Origin: Anagrus nilaparvatae
Lineage: Eukaryota > Arthropoda > Insecta > Hymenoptera > Mymaridae
Reading direction: 5' to 3'
DNA length: 64,000 bases
Assembly (NCBI GenBank): GCA_022575985.1
Contig: JAKSXM010000007.1
Location: 51,366,501-51,430,500 of the forward strand
In this document: positions 12,287-22,560 of the stretch, piece by piece
Layout: every line of letters starts with the position of its first letter
How positions within the stretch are numbered: position 1 is the first letter of the stretch
The notes under the pieces: model-generated
What the model was told of the DNA's origin: nothing
Database searches by the model: none
Seen by the model: only the letters and a program-made list of their open reading frames with translations
Made by a program: the position numbers and the translations under genes

Positions 12287-12407
12287 TGAACACCAAAACA
12301 CGCAAAACTCAACACGCTTTTTTTAACACTATTTTTTGCACATCATTTAAATCCAACACAAATTTTTTTACTGTGTTTAGATTTGCGTGCTTTAATTTTG
12401 GTGCTCC
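12287..12407. repeat. AACAC-rich hairpin
   Basis: GAACACCAAAACACGCAAA (about 12287-12307) pairs with an inverted copy at about 12383-12407, and the surrounding sequence repeats AACAC/AACACG words. It lies about 170-290 nt beyond the stop codon of the giant gene, so it could fall within or just past its 3' untranslated region. It may be a small foldback remnant. Confidence 0.6.
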
Positions 12408-12483
12408 AAAGTGATGAATTTTTTTCATGTCGAGTAAAATAATCAAATACTGGTTAACAATTCTATAGCTTTGTTTTTTAATA

Positions 12484-12489
12484 TTTATT
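12484..12489 (-). promoter_or_regulatory. candidate polyadenylation signal
   Basis: An AATAAA hexamer on the minus strand lies about 90 nt after the TAG stop of the giant gene. In such AT-rich DNA the hexamer also arises by chance, so this is only a candidate. Confidence 0.35.
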
Positions 12490-12576
12490 TAAATTCATGT
12501 CAGCTTTTTCTTTAATATTATATTTAAATAAAATCACAATTTAGTAAAATTAACAAATAAGAAACTACCTCAGAAA

Positions 12577-15500
12577 CTACTCCTTATCGGTACAGAAACT
12601 AATTTTTAATTTTAATTCGGGATTTAAAACTGACTCTAGAGCTGAACCAGAATATTCTTTTAGATTACCTCGAGTACCAATCCACTGCCTTAAAATATTG
12701 TGACCATCCTTTATTGAGTTAATTTTTTGAAGATTAGGCTTTATTATGAGTTTTGTGTAAGTTTTATAAAGTTTTTTTAATATTTCTGTATCATATTTTT
12801 GATATTCTTGAGGCAATTCAAGTGTGCAGTATTTGCCTGCTTTCATATCTTCTAAAATTATCAAAAGTTTTTCACTCATTATTCCCGAAAAATCTAAATA
12901 ATTTTTCTTAATCAAGGTATTATAAATTTCTTCTGATAATTTAGAATTAATATTATTACATGAAGTAAAATATTCCGAATACAGTCGTCCTACACGTTTA
13001 GATAATCGACGAACTTCTTTCATTGATGTATAATTGCATTTTCCAGCAAATAATTTCACAATTGTAAGCAGCTTCTGTTCTTGCTCAGACAATCTAGCAG
13101 TTATAGGAAATTTAGTAGGTCCATTAATGTCGTTTATATGAATTAAAATATTATCATCAAGAGTTTCATCGAAAGTAAACTTTATTAATGAAGCTTCTTT
13201 CCCTGATAACAATATTAATATACTATCCTCATTTTCATTATCAATGTAAAGTCTATGGATTAATACAACATCGACAGGTCTTAAGTAGTTATCTAATAAC
13301 GGAATCGATTCACCTTCAATTGTTTGAATATAATTTTTTGTCATGAAAATTTTATTATTCCAAATAATTTTTTTCAAATCAGCAGGATCCTGAATAAAAT
13401 CTTTAATTTTTTCTATTAACATAAAAGTTCCTGTTATTTCAGCCAATTGAATAAAATTGGAAATAGTAATCAAATTAACATCCCATAATATTTCTGTAAA
13501 AGGGTTACGACTTTGCACTTTAATTAAAATTTCTTGTTCTTTTATAACTTCTTCTTCCACTTCTTTTTCTTCATCATCATCTAGTGAAGATTGTACATAT
13601 CCTCGATTTAAATAATTTTCTGCTTCTTCAATAATAGACCGCAGCTGTTTTCTGAATATATTTTTATTTTTTAGGTCTATGACTTTTTTATAGATTTCAG
13701 TACCAGTCAGTCTTTTCTTTTTTAATTCATCTTCAATTTCTTCCCAAAATATTCTAATTCGCGTAGGAACAAAAGCATGTAATCGATCAGCTAAATTTTC
13801 ATTTTTTGGTGTAGCAGCATAAAACTCATCTAAAAAATAATTTTCTTTTTCTTGGCAATATTTCAAAATAGAATCTAAACTTGTAGGAGCTTCTTTCAAC
13901 CAACTTTCTGCTTGCTTTAAAAATTGAAAATTAATTTTTCTTAAACTCACAGCAAACAAATCTTTGTTTATACTGTTGGTTGTATTTTGAGTTACATATT
14001 TGATAACTTCCTTACTGTTAATTTTAGTAGCATCAATTGAATGATCTCTTGTAATAGCAAGTGTTACCGCCTGAGTACCCCATAACGAAACTGATTGTTT
14101 TTGGGCTAGTTGCCTTAAACGCATAGCAGCTTGCATTAATTTATCCTTTTCCATGCCTATACCGATTGTTAATATTGCGTGAGCATTCAAAGGAAGTTTA
14201 ATATCTGTACCACGTGTATGAATATCATCTAGGTATGCAAACAAGCATTTTTTATCAAGATAGCAATCTTGTAGTTTCATTATTTTTTGATTTCTGGTTA
14301 GAACGGATAAATTATTGCTTTTATCGCAAAAAAATATAATACCCAGAAAAGTATCAGGTAAATGTTTTATTAAATAATCAGCAACTTTAACGTTGGATAA
14401 CCCGGTAACTAAGGCTCCTGCATCAATCAATGCATGACAATTATCTTGTTGCTTTACATAAACGCATAATTCATTTAATAAATCTTCTACGGGTTCAGAT
14501 TTTAATGAATAATAACGACTATTTCGTTCTTGCGTAAGAACAGAAAGCAATTTCCCATTAGTACCTTTTTGTGATTCCGAGCACAATGATTTTACTTGAA
14601 AAGGCATAGTTATTTTCTTATCGTCTGTACCAGAAAAACCTAAAGTTGGGTTATAGCCAACTAAAGAATGCGCATTAGCACTGATTTTTGAACGATACTG
14701 CGTTGCCTCTTCTACTAAAACAAATTCATTTAAATATAAAAAAATGGCTAAATAATTACTACTTAGGTATTTGTGAATTTTTGACAAGCACTCCTCATCA
14801 TCTAAATCTAATTGCATGTGTGAAGTAAGTAGTTTTGGTGGAAATTCATCTGATTGAGATTCAATCCAAGTTTTACTAGCATCAACCCAATCTCTAAAAA
14901 CTTTATCAGCTAAGTGATTGTTATATTTATTTTTTAATTTTAAAATGGCTATTTTTAGTTGATCTTGATCCAGGCCTTCATACAAGTAACTAATAATGGT
15001 AAAGCCTAGCATGACATCAGGATGACTAAATTCTGAACGAAGGGAAGGTGCATCCTTACCCCAAAAAGGAATAGCAATTTGCTTTAATGTTTGTCCTTTT
15101 ACGTGTAAATTTAAACCATACTGTACTCTGTACTTACAATTTAAAACATGGAATAAAATACCATGAGAAAGCCAACCTTTAGCAATTAGTATTTTCTCCT
15201 TTAAAATACCTTTATCTCTTAAAAATGTCATGACATTTTTTTCCATACAAGATTCAAGTTCCCCCGAAACATATTGCCTTAATGAACAAAATTCTCCATC
15301 AAATAGATTATCATCTGCAGTAATGTTGTACTTTATAAAGGTACTTAGATTTTCTGCGAAAAATTTTCCAATTAAAACAGGCTTTATGCGATCATTATAA
15401 TACTGCTCATCTAAAAATTGTATAAATGGTACACCACCACATGGACTAAAGTTTTCATTAATTATGGTGAAGCCATTAGCTTTTCCCAATTTCAAAATTT

Positions 15501-18500
15501 TTCTTAAATCATTGTCACAAAAAACAGTTTTAAGAAAAAATTGTGGTATTTGCCATCGCAATTCTCCACCATCAAATTGGTACTTGTCACCCATGCTATA
15601 GTTCAGTTCCTTGCCATGTTTTAAAATTTCATCAGATTCGTCTAGTAAATTAATTGTTTCTAAATTATTTATTTTATTTAACAATTCAAGCTTTTCTTTA
15701 CTATTTTCATAAGCTAACTTAGAATTAAATGATAATTCATAGAAAGCAGCTTTTAAACAACTCCATTCTCTAAAACCTGGGTCAAAAATGCTTTGCTTAA
15801 GCTTAGAACGGAACAGTTGCTCTAAGCTACGCTCAGGTACTTTTTGAATATTATAATCAGCATCAATGAAACCCTGATTTTGTAAACAAATTTTAAGATG
15901 CTCATCTTGCTCACTAAGAAGCTGCTGAATTTCTTCTTCGGAAACATCCTTATAATCTTTAATATTATAAGGCGCTCTTTTGCGATAAGTATTCCAATTA
16001 AATACGTTATTCGCGTTAATCTGTTTTTGATTCTCAAACAAAAGTTCTCTATATTTTAACTGTAAACACATTTGATGCTCTGGAGTAACCAAAAGAATAT
16101 CATTATCAGATTGACATTTTTCGAGCATTTCTAAAATTAATTTTAAATTTTCTGAAGAAGTATCAGTACTCCGATAAAAAGGTAAGGTGTGAACACGTTT
16201 TTTTATCAACCCAGAGAAACAATTTTGTAAAAGATCTTTCATAGTGTTCAATAAAGATGGTAATACAATAATACGTAAGAGCTGATTATTTTTTGCTAAA
16301 TTGTAACTTAACAACGGTAGAATTAATGATGATTTACCTTCGCCCATGTTAAGCTGGTACATAACTTTGTCACTTTGTTGGAGCATGTTGAGAATTAACT
16401 CACGTTGATTATCCCTTATAATAATTTCATTTTCTAACTGAAACAACAACCAATGAGGAAAATTAAAAGATTTTTCACATATATTTTCTTGCAGACTTTT
16501 TACTAAAAACTGCGTGATAGAAAACTTTTCCGATTCGCTCTCAGCTTGTTTATACTGATAGATTAAACCCAATACTCGGACTATTTTTAATAAATTTATT
16601 TCATTATATACATAATAAATTATGTTACAAATAATATAATCCTTTTCTGCAAAGCAGTTCGGATTATATTCAGCCATTTTGTATGGTTGAATTAATAATC
16701 TCAGTATATCTCCTTTGTGATAATGATGACACTGTCCAGCATAAAAACGCAAAGCAAAATAATTATCTGATTCACTACAAGGATTATTCTTAAAATTGAT
16801 CATTACATTGTCCCAAGTCTGTTCAGTTTGATTACATATTTCTTCATATTTTAATTTTAATTCATTTTCTAATTCGTTTACAGATTGATGTCTAAGCCAA
16901 AAATAGTTTAATTTGATTTCCGTCTTATGCGATTCCCAACTACTTTTCAGTTCATTATAAAATTGTTTTTGAAATTCGCTACTATCTGAATCATTAAACA
17001 TTGATTCAAAAAGAAAATCTTCATTGTCATCTTTTTCTTTTTTTTTGACAAGATATTTTTCAACAAATATATCCATATTAAGCAACAATGTCTGGTCAAG
17101 AACATAATACGTGCCTCGATTTATTTCTTCTGGTGTCATTGACGAAATTCTATTTTGTGGTTCTTTAATTCTTTTTATGCAGTTCGGAATTAAAGGAGTT
17201 ATCTTCTGACCTACGCCAGAACATTCTTTTATTTCATCGCATTTATGTAATAAACTAAGAAAAAAATTATACATTGCATCATTAAATGCAACTTGTGCAT
17301 AAAGTTTCCTAAGATTGATTTTTTTTAAAAATGAATTTGAGGATTTAAATTTTGTACGTCTTTCATATTTAAGAGTAAATTTAACCGAAAGAAATTTAAA
17401 TAAATCTTGATGTAAATAATTCGGTGTGCCATTGCTATTTAAATCATAATCCCTAAAATTTGCCCAAATGAGTTTATTTTCTTCATTTTCAATACCTTCT
17501 AATTTCGTTTTATCTTCTTCAGATCCTTTTCCAGTAAATTTTTCTTTATTATGATCTTTAAAATCATATGGGAGATAAGATCTTGGAAAAGATCCATATA
17601 CCTCAGTTTTGTGAATACCTCTTTTGGATAAATTTACAGGAGAAAACTCTTCATTAAACCAGTAAGGGTATTCAGGAAATAATTCAGGTTTCTCAGCTAC
17701 CAGAAGAAGACTACTGGCTAATAAAGTTATTACATCAAATTTTACTTCCATTGTTGAACTATGTATTTTTGTCTTAATAACGGCAAAATGTAGTAAATAA
17801 CGGTATTTTATGAAGGACATAGAAGAAGACTTTGCAATCTTGTATAATTTTAAGAAGTTATCTAAAAATGATTGGTCCATGGTATTTACAAAATTAGAAA
17901 AAATTATATCTTCTTCTTCATAATTAATCTTTAAAAAGGAAACATTTTTTGTAAATATATTGACAAAATTCGTATTTTCCAAGAAATCTTTATAAAATAA
18001 CCGTTCATAAATGTGATTATAATGCTCTTTAACTTCTTCTACAGGTAAAGTTACTCGAGGTTTCACTTCATGATGAAATTCATAATAATGTTTGAATGAA
18101 GAAGAGTATCTCTTGATTAAATTTTCTTCTTCGCTAAGGCTTAATCTTATGCGTACAGGAATAGATTTTTTATTAATTAAGTAGACATTAATTAGTTCAG
18201 GAAGTTTAGAGTTACAATTATTTAGTAATTCGGAGCTTCTTTCTTTATTCTGAAGATTAACTTTATCGGTATACAGAAATGTAAAGCGTAAGCTATCAAT
18301 AAGTAAAGAAATGACTTTAAGGTAAAGTGCTATGCGCTGACAATAAAAATCACGTATCACTGATGAAAGGCCGATAAATTGTTCAATAATATCTAACTCA
18401 ATCGCTTCGTAAGGCTGATCTTTTGAGCATGCTTCCAAATTTTCTCTGGCTAAATGAAACGAATTACAGGTGGATAAATCATTATCAGCCATGGAAGCTG

Positions 18501-21500
18501 AACAAAAGTAAACTAAAGCCAAGTACAGTTGTGCACGAATGTGATGACCTTTTAACAGATTTGTAATGGGATCTTGATCATAAACAAAATAGCTAGATGA
18601 TTTAAATACCCGTTTATGATTTACTGTCTTCTGAGCATACAAATGATCTTCAATTTTTAATCTGTAATGAGGAATAATTATTTTTTTACGTCGAAACGAT
18701 GAGTTTGGTTCTTTTTTTTCTAAGATTATACAACTGGAAAATCCATTAAGCGAACTTGTGTACTGTTGTTTATGAAGAGTATAACCATATATTTGCCTTG
18801 AAAAATATTCACCTTCAATATAATCAAAACTTAGGCATAATCGTGAAAAATTAAAAAACTTTACACGATTATCGACAGTGGACGCAATTATCTGTATGTT
18901 TTTATATGAATCGATACTCTGCAGCCATTTTTTAAAATTAGATTCTTCTAATTGATTCAAAGGCACAATGTACCCATCATGCTGAAAAGAAAAAACAATA
19001 TTTTGTACTAAATTCCAATCATACAAAATTTGTCCTTGATGATCCTTAACGATTATCTTTTTATCTATATTTGAGAACCAATGTCTTAAATCTTCAATGC
19101 AATGTGGTAATTGGCAGAGGAAATTATAATTATTGTTAGAATCAGATGTTTTAGCTGATTTTGTTACAGGAATAAATCGATGGTATTCGTTTTCAATAGT
19201 TAACTCTTCAATTATCAAATTTTCTTTTAAAAAAGTTAATCGCATTTTTGGTATACGATCGATTGACTCGTAACATGGATATTCCTTTTCATTAATATTA
19301 ATAGTTGAATAGATTACAGAAAAATTCTCTTGAGAGAAATATTTTTTATAAACTGGGTCTTCGATAACAGCATTTGGGAGTCCAGTTAAGGGTTGATTAT
19401 TATGGTAAATAGCCCCTTCCAACGGTAAAATAGTAAAGTCTTGGCATTTGTATGAAAAACTAGATGTAGCTTTTTCCCACATATTCATTCTACTTGCATT
19501 ATTGTTCCAATTTGGATTATTTAATAACATTATTTCATCAAGTACAGTTTGATCTGTGTCTACACAACACTCAATCTGAGGGTGTAAAGTAAAACAAGCA
19601 TTATTTAAGTAATAAGACTTGATATTATCCAACTCTATTCCTTTAGTTTTATACTTTTGAATGACAAATAAACCTTTTAATACGGCCAGTATATCATCTC
19701 TTGAGAGTTCAGGTACAGCTTGTGCAGTGATAATTAAGTAAGAATTTAAATGTAATAAAGTATTACTGTTATTTGTCGGGGGCGTTTTTATAATATTTTT
19801 TAACCAAATAAATGCTTTATTAATGTGTTCAATCATTTCCAGCCTGTGAATTTGAGGGTAAAGAGTGAGTAATCTCAATATAACTTGAATTATGTTTCCA
19901 ATTGCATGATGTTGAGTTAAGCGATACTGCATTTCAATTATTTTTTCAATGTAAAGTAAGCCAATTTTATGAACTAAAGAGGGATTATTGTAAGCAGTCC
20001 ATTCTAGAAGACTGAAAACTTTACTTTTTTTTTTTATCAGTGGACCGATTTCAAAGAGAGTTTGGTTTATTAAAATATTTTCTTGTTCATTAGCGAAATC
20101 CAACTGTTTGTCTCTAATAGCAATATACAAACGTTCTAACTTTAAACAGTATTCGCTTTGTAGAAAACCTAGTTCCATATAATAAGTACAATCCACTGGC
20201 TTTTTATCTTGACTGCAAATTATTTCATTTTCTGAAAAATGATTATCATTTTTACCAAAGTTTTCTTTTCTAATTATAAATCGTTCATACGAGTTTTCAT
20301 CTTCTTCTTTATAACTGTCTTTTAAGAGATATCTTGATTTGTAAGAAACATTAAGTTTGTTCACATTAAAAGTGTTTAATTGAAATTTAGCTTTGGAAAT
20401 ACTTTTATATTTAGAGGCTTTTTCTAACACCCAGTGAAAATTAATTTTAGCGACATCTTTTGTGGGAAAACCCATCAAAGAACTTTTAGCGATATAGGCT
20501 GAAGTTTGTAATGAAAAGAAAATTGCTGGTAGAAATTCCGGCGTATACAAAAGAGCGCACCATTTTTTATGAATTTCACAATCTTTTATATTACGATATT
20601 GCGTAATGAAAAATCTGTGATTCAACATCGTTTTATATTTTTCTAGCAATTTATTTGCAAACATTAAATCTTCATCAAATTCATCTTGGTGAGCCTTTAA
20701 TGTAATGATAAATTTATTTTGAGTATATCTTTTATGCGAAAAAAGTGTAGATTTATTTTTTCTTGGAATGAAAAAGTTTTGAACAGATAATAAAACTTTA
20801 AGCCATCGATTGTCATTGATTACAAGATGAGGAATAATTTCATCCAGGCTAAGAGTTTTGTTAGTTGCTGTACTTAGATTATATTCTGATAATAAAGGAC
20901 CTATTTTTTTATCACGAAGATTTAAGGAAGTTATTATGGCATAAGCAAAAAATTGAATAACTACATTTTTCGAATAAAATTGTGGTTGATAGGTTGATTC
21001 TTCTAGACAAGCAAGTAACTTTGCTTGGCATAAGTAAAAAGTTTCAGCTAAATCTTTAATTAAACCTGCTAAATCTTTATCGTCAGAGGAAAATGAACAA
21101 GATGATTTTTCAAGAATATCCGAATTAGCAATATATTCGATGAAAATGACCTCAATGCCATAACTTAGTAATGTTAAATATTTAATATCATCAAAAAGAT
21201 CTAATTTATTGTCAATGAATTTTTTTTTAAATGCTTTTAAATAGTAAACAATATTGTCATTATCTGTTGGTTTTATAAATATTGGATATACTTTTAAAAC
21301 GTGTAATTGAGCTTTTTTACTCGGTTTTCTTTTATAACGAGGAACATCCTCAGTTATTGTACTAGTCATCTGATCTATAAATGTATCTAGAGTGTAAATC
21401 GAGCGAAATTTTAATGTAGTAAAACGTAATTCATTAATTATGAAGTCGTTGAATAAATCATCTTCTTTATTTTTCAAATATTTTTTAATCTCTTTTTGAA

Positions 21501-22560
21501 CTTCATTAATAAGCTTTAAGGAATTATTTTTTTGTTCGATATCTCCATTTTTTAAGGTTTGCTGAGCTACATTCTGACACATTTCTTGAAATAATAAAAG
21601 ATTTTTTTTTTTACATAAAAATGATCCCGTTTCATTAAATTGTAACATTTTCTTTAATAGGTATATTTTAAAACCTGTGATTAAATTATGATAGATCGGA
21701 AGGTAGGATTCGCCGAGAAAATATTTTAAAAGGTAACGAAACGTATGAATAATAACTTGATAAGTGTGAACAGGTGAAAAAGTAGAGTAATTAACGAAAT
21801 CTTCATTAGGTTCCGAAACAAAAGCAATTTCACCATTGAGATGAGGTAATAGCCATTCGTATAAAAAAACATTTTTTGTAATAAAATCAAAATCCTTGAC
21901 ATAAGTCGTTTTTAAACTTATTAGCAAATACAACCAATCTTCTGTAATATCGTTAAGATTAATGTTTGAAATTTTTAAATAAGCATTACTTTTTTTCCCT
22001 ATTAATTTTGGACAAACTTGATGATAACCACTGCCAGGGTCTACCTGAATCCAATCGACGCTATTACCCCGTCTTTCCAATACAGAAACACTAACATTTT
22101 CTTTAATTTCTTCTTTAGAATTGTTAGATAAGCCATTAGGAAGAATCAATATTTTATCTGTTTTTATTCGCGTTAAAAATTGCTGAGCTATTTCTCTTAT
22201 ACAAAATTCGGGCACGGATTCGGAATATTCATCAGATTCGGATTCATCGGATTCGGAGTATTCATTAATGTTAGATTTTATTTCATGAAATAAATTTAAA
22301 TCATTGGACCATGTTTTTAATAATTTGCTTATTTTATCTAATGCAAGTATAATATCTTTGCTGTATTTTTCATTATTTAAAACATTATCCAAGTATCGGC
22401 ATAACAAAACGACTAAAGATTGTTCATGATTATTGATTTCGAAGTCAGGTTTAAGTTTAGGATTCACATAAGATTCTGCAAATACAATCCAAATCGCAGC
22501 TACTGTCTCATCTTCAGATAAATATATATTATCAGAGATATTATCTGATATATTATTCAT
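12577..22560 (-). CDS. giant single-exon DUF3638/DUF3645-type protein with SF2 helicase-like motifs
   Basis: An uninterrupted 3327-codon frame runs from ATG (22558-22560) to TAG (12577-12579). Such a frame in DNA this AT-rich implies strong selection. The C-terminal third matches the DUF3638 and DUF3645 families of very large eukaryotic proteins. It has a P-loop MGEGKSS (G2073-S2078), a TPEH motif, a Walker B-like LLDESDE (2305-2311), the DUF3645 signature RSEFSHPD (2508-2515), GFSGTDD (2641-2647), DIHTRGTD (2779-2786) and an arginine motif QAAMRLRQL (2810-2818). This order resembles SF2/SecA-type ATPases, which is my inference. Residues 101-115 are Ser/Asp/Glu-rich, and another acidic stretch lies near 2990. 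No signal peptide or membrane span is apparent. Some databases label relatives ubiquitinyl hydrolases, but I see no protease triad and do not adopt that name. An AG four bases before the ATG could be a 5'-UTR splice acceptor. Substrate and biological role are unknown. Confidence 0.9.
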   Translation of the reverse strand: MNNISDNISDNIYLSEDETVAAIWIVFAESYVNPKLKPDFEINNHEQSLVVLLCRYLDNVLNNEKYSKDIILALDKISKLLKTWSNDLNLFHEIKSNINEYSESDESESDEYSESVPEFCIREIAQQFLTRIKTDKILILPNGLSNNSKEEIKENVSVSVLERRGNSVDWIQVDPGSGYHQVCPKLIGKKSNAYLKISNINLNDITEDWLYLLISLKTTYVKDFDFITKNVFLYEWLLPHLNGEIAFVSEPNEDFVNYSTFSPVHTYQVIIHTFRYLLKYFLGESYLPIYHNLITGFKIYLLKKMLQFNETGSFLCKKKNLLLFQEMCQNVAQQTLKNGDIEQKNNSLKLINEVQKEIKKYLKNKEDDLFNDFIINELRFTTLKFRSIYTLDTFIDQMTSTITEDVPRYKRKPSKKAQLHVLKVYPIFIKPTDNDNIVYYLKAFKKKFIDNKLDLFDDIKYLTLLSYGIEVIFIEYIANSDILEKSSCSFSSDDKDLAGLIKDLAETFYLCQAKLLACLEESTYQPQFYSKNVVIQFFAYAIITSLNLRDKKIGPLLSEYNLSTATNKTLSLDEIIPHLVINDNRWLKVLLSVQNFFIPRKNKSTLFSHKRYTQNKFIITLKAHQDEFDEDLMFANKLLEKYKTMLNHRFFITQYRNIKDCEIHKKWCALLYTPEFLPAIFFSLQTSAYIAKSSLMGFPTKDVAKINFHWVLEKASKYKSISKAKFQLNTFNVNKLNVSYKSRYLLKDSYKEEDENSYERFIIRKENFGKNDNHFSENEIICSQDKKPVDCTYYMELGFLQSEYCLKLERLYIAIRDKQLDFANEQENILINQTLFEIGPLIKKKSKVFSLLEWTAYNNPSLVHKIGLLYIEKIIEMQYRLTQHHAIGNIIQVILRLLTLYPQIHRLEMIEHINKAFIWLKNIIKTPPTNNSNTLLHLNSYLIITAQAVPELSRDDILAVLKGLFVIQKYKTKGIELDNIKSYYLNNACFTLHPQIECCVDTDQTVLDEIMLLNNPNWNNNASRMNMWEKATSSFSYKCQDFTILPLEGAIYHNNQPLTGLPNAVIEDPVYKKYFSQENFSVIYSTININEKEYPCYESIDRIPKMRLTFLKENLIIEELTIENEYHRFIPVTKSAKTSDSNNNYNFLCQLPHCIEDLRHWFSNIDKKIIVKDHQGQILYDWNLVQNIVFSFQHDGYIVPLNQLEESNFKKWLQSIDSYKNIQIIASTVDNRVKFFNFSRLCLSFDYIEGEYFSRQIYGYTLHKQQYTSSLNGFSSCIILEKKEPNSSFRRKKIIIPHYRLKIEDHLYAQKTVNHKRVFKSSSYFVYDQDPITNLLKGHHIRAQLYLALVYFCSASMADNDLSTCNSFHLARENLEACSKDQPYEAIELDIIEQFIGLSSVIRDFYCQRIALYLKVISLLIDSLRFTFLYTDKVNLQNKERSSELLNNCNSKLPELINVYLINKKSIPVRIRLSLSEEENLIKRYSSSFKHYYEFHHEVKPRVTLPVEEVKEHYNHIYERLFYKDFLENTNFVNIFTKNVSFLKINYEEEDIIFSNFVNTMDQSFLDNFLKLYKIAKSSSMSFIKYRYLLHFAVIKTKIHSSTMEVKFDVITLLASSLLLVAEKPELFPEYPYWFNEEFSPVNLSKRGIHKTEVYGSFPRSYLPYDFKDHNKEKFTGKGSEEDKTKLEGIENEENKLIWANFRDYDLNSNGTPNYLHQDLFKFLSVKFTLKYERRTKFKSSNSFLKKINLRKLYAQVAFNDAMYNFFLSLLHKCDEIKECSGVGQKITPLIPNCIKRIKEPQNRISSMTPEEINRGTYYVLDQTLLLNMDIFVEKYLVKKKEKDDNEDFLFESMFNDSDSSEFQKQFYNELKSSWESHKTEIKLNYFWLRHQSVNELENELKLKYEEICNQTEQTWDNVMINFKNNPCSESDNYFALRFYAGQCHHYHKGDILRLLIQPYKMAEYNPNCFAEKDYIICNIIYYVYNEINLLKIVRVLGLIYQYKQAESESEKFSITQFLVKSLQENICEKSFNFPHWLLFQLENEIIIRDNQRELILNMLQQSDKVMYQLNMGEGKSSLILPLLSYNLAKNNQLLRIIVLPSLLNTMKDLLQNCFSGLIKKRVHTLPFYRSTDTSSENLKLILEMLEKCQSDNDILLVTPEHQMCLQLKYRELLFENQKQINANNVFNWNTYRKRAPYNIKDYKDVSEEEIQQLLSEQDEHLKICLQNQGFIDADYNIQKVPERSLEQLFRSKLKQSIFDPGFREWSCLKAAFYELSFNSKLAYENSKEKLELLNKINNLETINLLDESDEILKHGKELNYSMGDKYQFDGGELRWQIPQFFLKTVFCDNDLRKILKLGKANGFTIINENFSPCGGVPFIQFLDEQYYNDRIKPVLIGKFFAENLSTFIKYNITADDNLFDGEFCSLRQYVSGELESCMEKNVMTFLRDKGILKEKILIAKGWLSHGILFHVLNCKYRVQYGLNLHVKGQTLKQIAIPFWGKDAPSLRSEFSHPDVMLGFTIISYLYEGLDQDQLKIAILKLKNKYNNHLADKVFRDWVDASKTWIESQSDEFPPKLLTSHMQLDLDDEECLSKIHKYLSSNYLAIFLYLNEFVLVEEATQYRSKISANAHSLVGYNPTLGFSGTDDKKITMPFQVKSLCSESQKGTNGKLLSVLTQERNSRYYSLKSEPVEDLLNELCVYVKQQDNCHALIDAGALVTGLSNVKVADYLIKHLPDTFLGIIFFCDKSNNLSVLTRNQKIMKLQDCYLDKKCLFAYLDDIHTRGTDIKLPLNAHAILTIGIGMEKDKLMQAAMRLRQLAQKQSVSLWGTQAVTLAITRDHSIDATKINSKEVIKYVTQNTTNSINKDLFAVSLRKINFQFLKQAESWLKEAPTSLDSILKYCQEKENYFLDEFYAATPKNENLADRLHAFVPTRIRIFWEEIEDELKKKRLTGTEIYKKVIDLKNKNIFRKQLRSIIEEAENYLNRGYVQSSLDDDEEKEVEEEVIKEQEILIKVQSRNPFTEILWDVNLITISNFIQLAEITGTFMLIEKIKDFIQDPADLKKIIWNNKIFMTKNYIQTIEGESIPLLDNYLRPVDVVLIHRLYIDNENEDSILILLSGKEASLIKFTFDETLDDNILIHINDINGPTKFPITARLSEQEQKLLTIVKLFAGKCNYTSMKEVRRLSKRVGRLYSEYFTSCNNINSKLSEEIYNTLIKKNYLDFSGIMSEKLLIILEDMKAGKYCTLELPQEYQKYDTEILKKLYKTYTKLIIKPNLQKINSIKDGHNILRQWIGTRGNLKEYSGSALESVLNPELKLKISFCTDKE

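Noticed and set aside
12577..22560. Naming the giant protein a ubiquitinyl hydrolase
   Set aside because: The name is attached to some DUF3638 relatives by automatic annotation. No Cys/His/Asp protease triad or known deubiquitinase motif could be identified in this sequence.
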